A stretch of DNA of 64,000 nt from Flavobacterium granuli (GTDB taxonomy: Bacteria; Bacteroidota; Bacteroidia; Flavobacteriales; Flavobacteriaceae). Below the pieces are notes generated by a model that was not told the DNA's origin, searched no databases, and worked only from the letters and a program-made list of their open reading frames with translations. Both the position numbers and the translations under genes were made by a program. Location of the stretch: the NCBI RefSeq assembly GCF_900129705.1, contig NZ_FQWO01000004.1:1-64000 (forward strand), given 5' to 3'. The stretch's first letter is position 1, and each line of letters opens with the position of its first letter. Below, in pieces: positions 7,938 to 15,722 of the stretch.

Positions 7938-8792
7938 ATGAAAGCAATTGAATTTTCACAGCAAAAAGAATTGGAGACAGCAATTAAAGATCATATCAAG
8001 ACAGCTGCTATTTACTGTTTCGGTAAACGTGTAACAACGTATAGTTCAAATCACACTATTTATCCTGATAAGGGGATACAAAAAAAGCACACTCATTTGT
8101 ACCTCTTAGTTCTTGTAGAGGAAACCATAGAAAATGCGACCAATGACATTAGTGATAAGATAAAAACAAAAACAGATGGGAGTATTACTGTAACGCTTCT
8201 TATACACCAACTCGGTAATCTTAAAAAAATGTACGACGACCAGCAGTACTTTTTCTGGAGCATCATGCAAAACTCAGAGTTGTTATTCCAAGATGCATAC
8301 AAACCTCCTTATCTAATTACTAATGGGACTCCAAAAAGAAATCTAAAATTAACATCGCTTTATGCAGCAAATAGGAAGAATAATATTTCCACTATTTGGA
8401 GCTGGGTGTACAATGATGATGAAGTTAATTCTTCAGATGAAGTGAAAATGTCTGGTCTTCATCAAATAGTAGAACAAACGTGTTTGTCTTTGATCCGTGT
8501 TTTTCTGGGATATACGCCCAATCACTTTTCATTAGACTACCTATTTAATCTTTGTGAATACTTCACCGCTATAAGTACGGAGCTTTTCCCTCGTAAAACT
8601 CGGGAAGATCAATCCATGTTTAAACTACTAAAGCAGCAACCCAGTGCGTTACGTTTTAGCAAAGCTAATGATGTTGATTATTTGTATTATCAGTTACTGG
8701 AAAGAAGATGTACTAAATTTAAAAACGAAGCGGAAGTTTTGATACAAAAAGAACTTGATCGACTCAAGGAAATTGAAAATAAACAGGATTAA
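7938..8792 (+). CDS. Degenerate nucleotidyltransferase-HEPN fusion protein
   Basis: 284 residues. Residues ~20-120 have the order of a minimal nucleotidyltransferase (AAIYCFGKR, then LYLLVLV, then LLIHQLGNLKKMYDDQQYFF), but the catalytic G-S motif is altered to GK and the metal aspartates are not visible, so this half is probably inactive. Residues ~140-275 look like a HEPN domain: LHQIVEQTCLSLIRVFLGYT at 174-193, then the SLDYLFNLCEYF segment. The RxxxxH nuclease motif is not evident. This architecture is known from MNT-HEPN proteins involved in nucleotide modification or toxin-antitoxin systems. It is the only intact member of the local family and heads an operon-like run to 10552. Confidence 0.65.
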   Translation: MKAIEFSQQKELETAIKDHIKTAAIYCFGKRVTTYSSNHTIYPDKGIQKKHTHLYLLVLVEETIENATNDISDKIKTKTDGSITVTLLIHQLGNLKKMYDDQQYFFWSIMQNSELLFQDAYKPPYLITNGTPKRNLKLTSLYAANRKNNISTIWSWVYNDDEVNSSDEVKMSGLHQIVEQTCLSLIRVFLGYTPNHFSLDYLFNLCEYFTAISTELFPRKTREDQSMFKLLKQQPSALRFSKANDVDYLYYQLLERRCTKFKNEAEVLIQKELDRLKEIENKQD

Positions 8793-8793
8793 A

Positions 8794-9006
8794 ACGTGCC
8801 AGTTTTTTCCATGGAAGACACAGAAAGACATTCAACTTTTTAAAATACTCAGCTGACCTTTACAGGCTATACATTATAGTGGCGATGATCATGTTAATTA
8901 TAAAAACATGGATTTGCTTCAAACACGATGCAACAAGTTTGCCAATGATGCAAATAGTATTGTCAGACAAGAATTGGAACACATCCAAAATCAGAATATT
9001 ACTTAA
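8794..9006 (+). pseudogene. 70-codon tail of a second nucleotidyltransferase-HEPN gene
   Basis: Starting one base after the previous stop, the frame reads as 70 codons that align without gaps to residues 213-282 of the intact neighbour. By eye 22 positions are identical, including F-P-x-K-T-x-x-D at the start and L-L-x-x-R-C-x-K-F-x-N-x-A and E-L near the end. A TGA interrupts the frame at 8854-8856, opposite Gln 233 of the neighbour. The first ~210 codons are missing. It is a remnant of a diverged paralogue, not a recent duplicate. It has no start codon of its own. Confidence 0.75.
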
Positions 9007-9024
9007 ACTTAAAAAGCATTAGTT

Positions 9025-9858
9025 ATGTACCATAATATTTTAACCCAGAAAGAATACCCACAGCATAGTCAAATAAAAAAAGTAGTTAAACTGCTGCTGG
9101 AGTTTATAGCAATAGATACCATATATTTTTCAAAACACTTTGAGCAGCCTTCTAATATTGGCATCATCACTGTTATCCTCAGCAAAAGCAGTCCTCATTT
9201 TTACGAGGATGTTTGCGAGTACGCATGGAAAATATTCAAGTCCCATCCTGAATTTTCATTCGCGATTTTTGATAATAGATGGGTAAAGTTAGAACTCAAA
9301 AGGTGCAATCCATTTTTAATTATGAATTGTAGTGAAAGTCAACTGGTGTATGGTGCCACTAATCACAAAAGTGTCAATGTCAAAAAAATAAATATCAAGC
9401 AACTGATAAAAAAGACTGGAAAAAGATTCCAGATTTATACTTCGTCCTGTAATGTTATCGATCGGGATTTAAGATACTACCGAAGTAATCACTTTTTAAT
9501 GGCGGCGTATAACATGCACCAACAATTCCGCTACCTGTTTATAAGTGTCTCCTGGTTTTTGTCAGGAGAATGGTCCTTTGATCAAAGTCTTAAGGAACAA
9601 CAAAGTCACCTCCGAATGTTTTCCAGTTTACTGGGCAATACGTTTGATTCCGAAAAGTAAGAAGAATGGTTTGTTCTAAAGCAATTAGACAATGCCTGTA
9701 AAGCAATTCAATGGGATAAGGAAATAGAACCCATAAGTGCAGAAACTTTGGAAGTAGCATCTGTCAAATTGGATGGAGTTAAAAAAGAGGTTGGAAGATT
9801 ATTTCGGGCATATATGGAGAAAGCAAAAAAAACAATAGAAGACTATGGAAACAAATAA
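9025..9858 (+). pseudogene. Third nucleotidyltransferase-HEPN-like gene, interrupted by one in-frame TAA
   Basis: An open frame of 211 codons ends in TAA at 9658-9660, but the same frame stays open for 65 further codons to TAA at 9856-9858, continuing the HEPN helices (EEWFVLKQLDNACKAIQWDK). The total of ~277 codons equals the length of the intact neighbour (284). The layout is the same: strand-rich N-terminus (TIYFSKHF, IGIITVIL), then YNMHQQFRYLFISVSWFLSG at 162-181 aligned with the LHQ helix of the neighbour. The next gene begins inside the last codons after the stop (9845), as expected if the long frame was once translated. It is a nonsense mutation, or, less likely, readthrough. Confidence 0.7.
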
Positions 9859-10198
9859 AATTAAAACATTAGAAGATTTAGAAATTCTCGCGAGGAAAAG
9901 CTTTGTAATACTGCAACCGGATAGTCGAAAAGGACATTACAATATCACTTTACCGGTTAAAAGTTACATAGAATTGCATTGGTTCATATTGGACATTGTA
10001 AAACTTTCACTGATGGCGCTTGACGCTGAACAAGGGTCAGTGACAACTATTGAAAATCCCTGCATTGCTATTCGAGGCGTACTGGAAATTGTGTTGCGGC
10101 TTGTTCCATTGGAGGAAGCTGAATTATTGGATAAAATTCATGAAATGATTAGGAGCGATGATTCAGAACAAAATGAAACTACCAGCCTTAAAGAATAG
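9845..10198 (+). CDS. Small protein of unknown function, member 1 of a tandem pair
   Basis: 117 residues, predicted helical, acidic, no signal peptide. The part SYIELHWFILDIVKLSL ... VLEIVLRLVPLEEAELLDKIHEMI aligns with SYVELFFTLGDLLKISL ... LLEIAIQLLPCGEAEALDECHKLV of the next gene, so they are paralogues. The ATG overlaps the last 14 bases of the restored upstream frame, suggesting translational coupling to the HEPN-like gene. A regulatory or antitoxin role toward the HEPN-like proteins is possible but has no direct support. Confidence 0.6.
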   Translation: METNKIKTLEDLEILARKSFVILQPDSRKGHYNITLPVKSYIELHWFILDIVKLSLMALDAEQGSVTTIENPCIAIRGVLEIVLRLVPLEEAELLDKIHEMIRSDDSEQNETTSLKE

Positions 10199-10202
10199 AA
10201 TT

Positions 10203-10552
10203 ATGGAAACAAATGATAATGAAGATGTTAAGGATTTTATTGAAGAAATAACAACAGCGGACTTTTTTATGACAATCATCCCTGATAACCGTGAAAAGGC
10301 TGTTTGTTATGCCCAACTAAGTTTTTTTTCAGTTATGTGGAATTGTTTTTTACTCTAGGAGATTTATTGAAAATTTCACTTCATACTCTTTATAATGATG
10401 GACTTGAATATTCGGGGCAAATAGCAGATCCCAGTTTTCATGTTGCAAGTCTTTTGGAAATCGCAATTCAGCTTCTACCATGCGGTGAAGCGGAAGCATT
10501 AGACGAATGTCATAAGCTAGTCTTAAAATTAAAAAAGGAGAAGAAGTCGTAG
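10203..10552 (+). pseudogene. Member 2 of the small tandem family, frameshifted at a T8 run
   Basis: It starts with METND, like METNK of its neighbour, 4 bp after that gene stops. The frame breaks at eight T residues (10322-10329) and ends at 10358. Moving to the -1 frame at this run continues with SYVELFFTLGDLLKISL and ends at 10552. One extra T would restore a single 116-codon gene. The sequence AGT TTT TTT TCA contains a T-TTT-TTT heptamer, a classical -1 slippery shape, so programmed frameshifting cannot be excluded. Simple decay is more likely, given the broken neighbours. Confidence 0.65.
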
Positions 10553-10555
10553 GAC

Positions 10556-10634
10556 GGGTCAGGACCAATATCATTAAGTTGAGCTGTTTCAGTCGTCACT
10601 TCGAGCTAGCATTTTTTGCTAAAAAAGCAATATT
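10556..10634. repeat. R1', right copy of the island-flanking repeat
   Basis: Identical to 4666-4703 over its first 38 bases and similar further on. It begins four bases after the last stop of the island cluster. Confidence 0.85.
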
Positions 10635-10702
10635 AAATGACGTTTTATGCTTGTGCTCAATTAAATTCAAATTGCTATTATTTCCAAGATTCAATTGTCC
10701 TT

Positions 10703-10817
10703 AGCTTCCGCAGTCGAGCGTCAAATGTTTGAAGAAGTCGTAAAAACAAAAACTGTTTGAGCGAAGCGAGTTTTTTTGTTTTAGACTTCGAAAACTAATT
10801 TGACCGACGAGGAAGCT
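10703..10817. repeat. ~115-bp imperfect palindrome
   Basis: The arms AGCTTCC-GCAGTCGAGCGTCAAA and TTTGACCGACGA-GGAAGCT pair at the outside. GAAGAAGTCGTAAAAACAAAAA faces TTTTTTTGTTTTAGACTTC further in, and the tip GTTTGAGCGAAGCGAG can fold on itself. The whole forms a long interrupted hairpin. It has no coding content. It may be a MITE-like or REP-derived element. Confidence 0.6.
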
Positions 10818-10892
10818 CAGACTTGATTTTTTTGTTTCTTTTTTGATCAAGCAAAAAAGAAAATTGGTAACCTAAATTTTTTTTCTTTTAAC

Positions 10893-10962
10893 AAAAACGT
10901 CAATGGTAGTGATTTTGAGTATTAATGCGATAGCTTTAATGTTCAAAATTGTATCGAGAAGC
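10893..10962. repeat. R2', right copy of the second flanking repeat
   Basis: Matches 5041-5110 in 67 of 70 positions by eye. It continues into a hairpin in which GTATCGAGAA pairs with TTCTCGATAC (10951-10988), the same stem type as in the repeats at 149-181 and 405-438. The rest of the gap to 11426 has no gene. Confidence 0.85.
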
Positions 10963-11099
10963 TTGTGAAACATAAGGGTTCTCGATACTTCGCAATAATT
11001 TTCTATCGCAAATTAGTACTCAACTCGAACTGACGAATCCTTAACTTAACGACATTGGGGTCACGGGATAGGGCAATCACTAATCAATGGAATGGATGG

Positions 11100-11160
11100 T
11101 GCATGGATAGTGCATGGATAGTGCATGGATAGTGCATGGATAGTGCATGGATAGTGCATG
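11100..11160. repeat. 11-bp minisatellite, five full copies plus a partial one
   Basis: The unit TGCATGGATAG is repeated without change at 11100, 11111, 11122, 11133 and 11144, with TGCATG left at 11155. A related GAATGGATGG precedes it. It is intergenic. The unit is close to one helical turn, so all copies face the same side of the DNA. Confidence 0.95.
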
Positions 11161-11321
11161 AGTAATGTATGAAAAACAGAGCCGAAAAGAAGACTCATTT
11201 TCCTCAGGATGTTCAGAGCGTTATGGTCAAAAAAAAACTTTACAATAGCTTACTTCTAATAACTATTAAAAAGCACTTAAATAAACAGGAAATCGAAATA
11301 GGATTGAAATCTTTACAAACG

Positions 11322-11366
11322 AAAAAGCGATTAAGTTAAAATCAGTTTTAACTTAATCGCTTTTTT
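11322..11366. terminator. Long perfect hairpin terminator, usable in both directions
   Basis: AAAAAGCGATTAAGTTAAAA pairs fully with its complement around TCAG and is flanked by A and T runs. It lies about 60 bp past the stop of the TerB-like gene (minus strand) and also closes the repeat region on the plus side. Confidence 0.85.
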
Positions 11367-11426
11367 AATAAACTAAGAAAGAGGAGGAGATTTTTACCAT
11401 CCTCGTTTTTAGCGGAAGTTTTTGTA

Positions 11427-11858
11427 TTATTTGTTCATGTTTTGCATTTCAAATACAAAAGTGTCCAAATCTACTTTTTTATCTACTAAAGAAAGAGCTT
11501 TAGCGATAATGTGCTTAACATTTCCCGGAGTGAAACCCAGGGCAAGACCTATTCTTTGCAAAAGGATTTCCTGTTTGTCTCCCAGTTGATGATCCACGTG
11601 GACCATTCGGGCTAAATCATATAAACGCTCCAATCTTTGGGTGTATAAATACGGCGGGTTGATTGGGTACTTTAACGGGTTTTCTAAAATTTCTTCATAC
11701 TCCTCGGCAGAGATTTCTAGTTTAGTAGCTAATTTGTCTAGAAAGTTTTTTTCTTCTGGAGCGAAATTCCCGTCAGCCAGGGCTACGCGAACAATGGCAG
11801 AGAAATGACCTTTATTTCGTTGTTTAAATTCGCTATCAAATAAATCTGAAAATGACAT
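11427..11858 (-). CDS. TerB-like protein
   Basis: 143 residues when started at MSFSDLFDSEFKQR (11858); the open frame extends 13 codons further upstream, but those read as leader sequence. The segment VALADGNFAPEEKNFLDKLATKL has the A-D-G-x-x-x-x-E-E pattern of the TerB (tellurite resistance/co-chaperone) fold, and a second helical half follows. It is cytoplasmic. The real role is unknown; TerB domains bind divalent metal through conserved acidic residues. It is transcribed alone. Confidence 0.75.
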   Translation of the reverse strand: MSFSDLFDSEFKQRNKGHFSAIVRVALADGNFAPEEKNFLDKLATKLEISAEEYEEILENPLKYPINPPYLYTQRLERLYDLARMVHVDHQLGDKQEILLQRIGLALGFTPGNVKHIIAKALSLVDKKVDLDTFVFEMQNMNK

Positions 11859-12053
11859 AATTAATTTGTTTTTTGTTGTCTCACAAAGATAATTCAATTT
11901 TTAAATTAATAATTTCAATTCAGGTTTAATTTCGTAATAAATTTCTTTTTTTTAAACAGAAATTTAATTTTTGGATTCAAAGATTCAAAACTAGGATTTT
12001 CAAAATAAATCGTAAGTTTACAAGCCCAATAATAAATTAATTAAAACCAACCT

Positions 12054-12647
12054 ATGTCGCAGTTTTGGATTTACTTTCAAATAGGATTACAACACGTTTT
12101 GGACATCAAAGCCTATGATCATGTTTTATTTTTAATCGCTCTTGCAATTCCTTTTTCTTTTAAAGATTGGAAACGAATCGTTTTATTGGTGACCCTTTTT
12201 ACAGTGGGGCACACGATGGCTTTGTTGCTTTCGGTGATGGGGATTATTGTCATAAAAGTAAATGTGGTCGAGTTGTTAATTCCTATTACGATACTGATAA
12301 CGGCATTGTTTAACCTTTTTACCGCAGGTAAATCGAATAAGAAGGAGAGTATTAATTTGATTTTTTTTGTAACCCTTTTCTTTGGTATCATACATGGCCT
12401 GGGTTTTTCAAATTATTTCAAATCACTTCTTGGAGGAAGTGCAAGTTCTAAATTACTTCCTTTGGCCGAATTTGCTTTGGGGATTGAGGCGGCCCAAATT
12501 ATTGTGGTTTTTGTGGTGTTGATTTTGTCGTATATTGTACAAACCGTTTTTAGATTTTCTAAAAGAGATTGGACTCTGGTGATGTCGGCATTTGTGATTG
12601 GAGTGGTTTTGCCAATGATTATTGACAATGAAATCTGGATGAGATAA
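12054..12647 (+). CDS. HupE/UreJ-like membrane protein
   Basis: 197 residues with six or seven membrane segments. Histidines sit in the conserved places of the HupE/UreJ type 2 family: GLQHVLDIKAYDHVLFLIAL at 12-31, VGHTMALLLS at about 59-68 and FGIIHGLGFS at about 110-119. The family is thought to carry nickel or related metals, but no hydrogenase or urease gene is near, so the substrate is open. It is the first gene of a tight unit: 3 bp to the deaminase, which is directly followed by the S41 protease. Confidence 0.8.
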   Translation: MSQFWIYFQIGLQHVLDIKAYDHVLFLIALAIPFSFKDWKRIVLLVTLFTVGHTMALLLSVMGIIVIKVNVVELLIPITILITALFNLFTAGKSNKKESINLIFFVTLFFGIIHGLGFSNYFKSLLGGSASSKLLPLAEFALGIEAAQIIVVFVVLILSYIVQTVFRFSKRDWTLVMSAFVIGVVLPMIIDNEIWMR

Positions 12648-12650
12648 TAA

Positions 12651-13082
12651 ATGGAGAAGAAAAAATTAAATAAATACGATAAAGCCTATCTTAGGATAGC
12701 AACCGAATGGGGGCTTTTGTCTTATTGCGAGCGCAAGAAAGTGGGGGCAATAATCGTTCGCGACCGAATGATTATTTCTGATGGTTATAATGGAACACCA
12801 ACTGGGTTCGAAAATTGCTGTGAAGACCATGAAGGATTGACGCGTTGGGATGTTCTGCATGCCGAAGCCAATGCCATCCTAAAAGTGGCCAGATCAACGC
12901 AGTCTTGCGAAGGAGCTACTTTATATATTACACTTTCTCCTTGTAAAGAATGCAGTAAATTGATTCATCAATCCGGTATAAAAAGAGTAGTCTATCACCA
13001 TGGTTATCGTGACGATTCCGGAATCCAGTTTTTAATTAAGGCCGGAGTAGAAGTAGAGCATATTCCTATATTAGAAGAATAA
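12651..13082 (+). CDS. dCMP deaminase family protein
   Basis: 143 residues. The zinc signature is complete: HAEANAIL (about 70-77) and SPCKECSKLI (about 99-108). GYNGTPTGFENC and the trailing KRVVYHHGYRD segment match ComEB-like deoxycytidylate deaminases, which supply dUMP for thymidylate synthesis. It starts 3 bp after the HupE-like gene and its stop touches the next ATG, so the three genes are translated from one message. Confidence 0.9.
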   Translation: MEKKKLNKYDKAYLRIATEWGLLSYCERKKVGAIIVRDRMIISDGYNGTPTGFENCCEDHEGLTRWDVLHAEANAILKVARSTQSCEGATLYITLSPCKECSKLIHQSGIKRVVYHHGYRDDSGIQFLIKAGVEVEHIPILEE

Positions 13083-14660
13083 ATGAAAACCAATTCTAAA
13101 TATTTTCCAATCATCATTTGTGCTACTCTTGCTTTTGGAGTGGTGCTTGGCGGATGGTTGAATTCTTCTGACGAAAGTCATTTTTTAGCAACAAACAATT
13201 CGAAAGGAAAGCTAAACAGTCTAATTGACTTTATTGATAACGAATATGTAGATAATGTAAATACAGATTCTATTGTCGATAGGACTGTTGATGCTATTTT
13301 GGGGCAATTAGATCCGCATTCTGTTTATGTTCCGCCAAGCGAACAGGTTCAGGTGGCTGAGAATATGAAAGGAGATTTTGTTGGGATTGGTGTGAGTTTT
13401 TATATGCATAATGATTCTGTTGCGGTAATAAAACCCGTCGAAAACGGTCCTTCTGCCAAGGCGGGAGTCAAAGCGGGAGATCGAATTCTTTATGCCGGAA
13501 AGACAAAATTATATGGAAGAAAATGGCCTAGCGACAGCTTGTTTTCTAAGTTAAAAGGCGTACAAGGTTCTGTTGTGGAACTTACAATCTACAGGAAATC
13601 CGAGCGCAAAAGAATCAAATTAAATGTCATTCGGGATGTGGTGCCGTTAAAAAGTGTCGATGCGGCTATACTTTTAAATGACAGCACGGGCTATGTTAAA
13701 ATCAATCGTTTTGCCGAAACTACTTTTGCAGAATTTAAAACCGGATTGACGAAACTGAAAAAAGTAGGAGCTAAATCACTGCTTATAGATGTTAGGGATA
13801 ATGGAGGCGGCTATATGGAAGAAGCTATTGCTATCGCCGATGAATTGTTGAAGAACAAGCAGTTGATTGTTTTTACCAAAAATAAAAAGGGAAAGATTCA
13901 GAAAACATTTGCCACTAAGAAAGGTGATTTTGAAAGCGGAAAAGTTTTTGTGCTAATCAATGAGAATAGTGCTTCAGCAAGTGAAATTCTTGCCGGTGCA
14001 GTTCAGGATAATGACAGGGGGATTATCATTGGTCGTCGTTCTTTTGGTAAAGGTTTGGTGCAGAGAGAAATGGATTTTGAAGACGGATCAGCAGTAAGGT
14101 TGACCGTTGCCCGATATTACACGCCAACGGGGCGCTCCATTCAGAAACCTTATTCTAAAGGAAATGAAGCTTATCTTAGGGAATCGGAATCTCGTTTTGC
14201 AAATGGGGAATTGTTCAATAAAGACAGTATTAAAGTAGCCGACAGTCTAAAGTTTAAAACACCAAAAGGAAAAATTGTTTATGGTGGAGGTGGTATCGTT
14301 CCGGATTTGTTTGTTCCTATTGAAACAGAACATGGCGATATTAATGTGTCTTATTTGATGCAAACGGGAATCGTTGGCAGGTTTGTTTTTGAAGAATTGG
14401 ATAAAAACCGAAGTCTTTTTAAAAATGTTGCTTTTGGGAAACTTAGCGCTAAAATGAATGCGAGTGATTTGTATTTTAACTCCTTTCAAAAGTACCTTTC
14501 AAAAATGGGTCTGGATGTAAATTTAAGAGGCAGCAAAGCCTTGGTGAAACGTTATCTTGAAGCAGAATTTGCCCGACAATTGTTTGGCGAAAATTATTAT
14601 TACAAAATTATTTTAAAGGAGGATGCCATGATTAAAAGAGTTTTGAGTAAGTTAAAATAG
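13083..14660 (+). CDS. S41 family C-terminal processing peptidase with PDZ domain
   Basis: 525 residues. An N-terminal hydrophobic segment (about 6-25) anchors or exports it. A PDZ domain covers about 90-180 (VGIGVSFYMHNDSVAVIKPV ... KAGVKAGDRILYAG). The protease core follows, with the catalytic Ser in NENSASASEILAGAV and the Lys in GRRSFGKGLVQ. Such proteases trim envelope proteins in the periplasm. The C-terminal ~150 residues are a family-specific helical extension. The ATG directly follows the stop of the deaminase. Confidence 0.93.
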   Translation: MKTNSKYFPIIICATLAFGVVLGGWLNSSDESHFLATNNSKGKLNSLIDFIDNEYVDNVNTDSIVDRTVDAILGQLDPHSVYVPPSEQVQVAENMKGDFVGIGVSFYMHNDSVAVIKPVENGPSAKAGVKAGDRILYAGKTKLYGRKWPSDSLFSKLKGVQGSVVELTIYRKSERKRIKLNVIRDVVPLKSVDAAILLNDSTGYVKINRFAETTFAEFKTGLTKLKKVGAKSLLIDVRDNGGGYMEEAIAIADELLKNKQLIVFTKNKKGKIQKTFATKKGDFESGKVFVLINENSASASEILAGAVQDNDRGIIIGRRSFGKGLVQREMDFEDGSAVRLTVARYYTPTGRSIQKPYSKGNEAYLRESESRFANGELFNKDSIKVADSLKFKTPKGKIVYGGGGIVPDLFVPIETEHGDINVSYLMQTGIVGRFVFEELDKNRSLFKNVAFGKLSAKMNASDLYFNSFQKYLSKMGLDVNLRGSKALVKRYLEAEFARQLFGENYYYKIILKEDAMIKRVLSKLK

Positions 14661-14780
14661 CTATACAAAAACCATTATACCAATTTTGGCAGGATTTATA
14701 AATGAGTCCATTTTTTTATAGTCTCTGGAAATTATTGTGTCAAATAAGTATATTGACTTTTGATTTCGAACCTTAAGTGA

Positions 14781-15389
14781 CTATTTTCTAATACTGTCGT
14801 GTGCGTGGGTCTGAATGCCGTTATTCCATAAAGTAAGAATGTCTGTAGCTACAGCGGCTCCGCTTCCTGCGGCAATGGATAATTGGCTTCTCCAGCCGGC
14901 AAGTGTTCCTGCGACATAAATGCCTTCGGCCACTTTGTGATCTGTGTTTTGTAGTTGTATGCGTTGTTTTTCGGGCAGTGATTTTTGATGAGGCGCGATG
15001 TACTGCATCAATCCCTCAATGGCGAAGGTATTTGCTGCTCCAATGGCGACCACAATTATTTTAGACTGATAGCTGTTTTTGTTTGTAGTGATCGTGAATT
15101 CAGGGTAGGCTCCTTCTATTTTTAGAACTTTCTCGTTAGGAATTTGAATTATGTGTGGATAGGTTTCGGATAAATCCCTCGTACTTTCAATTAACAAATC
15201 AGATCCTAGTTTTCCCGGTGGGATTCCGTAGGCGTTGTTAAAAACAGCTTCTTGAAGTGAAGATGTTTTTTGGTGGGTAAAAACACCTATTTTTTTATTG
15301 AGGGCAAAGGTTTTGTCTTTTGCAGAGCCTAAGACCAGAGCACAGGATATTCCTGAAACTCCGCCGCCAATAATAAGGACATCAAACAT
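14781..15389 (-). CDS. Short FAD-dependent oxidoreductase, thioredoxin reductase-like
   Basis: 202 residues. The N-terminal Rossmann motif DVLIIGGGVSGISCALVLG (3-21) and the C-terminal FAD motif EGIYVAGTLAGWRSQLSIAA (about 155-174) are intact. The NADPH domain and the CxxC of real thioredoxin reductases (about 310 residues) are absent. This is the compact form found in many flavobacteria; the reaction is unknown. It is 2 bp downstream of the small membrane protein gene, probably in one transcript. Confidence 0.8.
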   Translation of the reverse strand: MFDVLIIGGGVSGISCALVLGSAKDKTFALNKKIGVFTHQKTSSLQEAVFNNAYGIPPGKLGSDLLIESTRDLSETYPHIIQIPNEKVLKIEGAYPEFTITTNKNSYQSKIIVVAIGAANTFAIEGLMQYIAPHQKSLPEKQRIQLQNTDHKVAEGIYVAGTLAGWRSQLSIAAGSGAAVATDILTLWNNGIQTHAHDSIRK

Positions 15390-15391
15390 GA

Positions 15392-15595
15392 TTATAGTTT
15401 GTCTTTCATTTTTTCTTCTATTTTTTTAGACATTCTAAAAATTAAAAGAATCAACATTGCGCAGAAAGAGGCTGCAATTCCAATAAAAGCAACTATACTA
15501 TCTCCTTGAAAAGGATTTTTGAAATCCAGTAGTGTAATATTGAAAATGATAAGCGCCAGTGCTAAAACTACTAAGATGTTAGTAAAGATTTTCAT
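15392..15595 (-). CDS. Small membrane protein with two transmembrane segments
   Basis: 67 residues when started at MKIFTNILVVLALA (15595). Upstream codons in the longer frame read as leader. Hydrophobic segments at about 5-22 and 37-57, then a charged tail (SKKIEEKMKDKL). No family is recognised. It precedes the FAD oxidoreductase by 2 bp. Confidence 0.7.
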   Translation of the reverse strand: MKIFTNILVVLALALIIFNITLLDFKNPFQGDSIVAFIGIAASFCAMLILLIFRMSKKIEEKMKDKL

Positions 15596-15722
15596 AAGTT
15601 GGTTTTTTATTTCTGTTATAAATTCAAGATATTCAGTCTGTTTTGAATTTACACTACAATCCAAGTAAACTTAGGATTATTTTTACAGCGATAATTAGGG
15701 GGTAAATTTATAAAATTATTTT

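Larger units (their letters stand above)
4666..10962. other. Accessory island bounded by R1/R2 direct repeats
   Basis: The segment between the two R1-R2 pairs carries no recognisable housekeeping gene. It is visibly AT-richer between 5475 and 7154 than its neighbours and contains several broken genes. R1 to R1' is 5890 bp and R2 to R2' is 5852 bp, so homologous recombination between either pair would remove the same gene set. No integrase, transposase or tRNA-type attachment site was seen. Calling it a unit that can be gained or lost is an inference from repeats and content. Confidence 0.6.

Noticed and set aside
8793..9024. Plain non-coding spacer between HEPN-like genes
   Set aside because: Codon-by-codon comparison shows it is the tail of a paralogous gene.
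11100..11160. CRISPR array
   Set aside because: The unit is 11 bp with no spacers, and no cas gene is in the window.
14781..15389. Truncated thioredoxin reductase pseudogene
   Set aside because: Both FAD motifs are intact and the spacing is compact. This short form seems to be a family in its own right, so decay is not supported.
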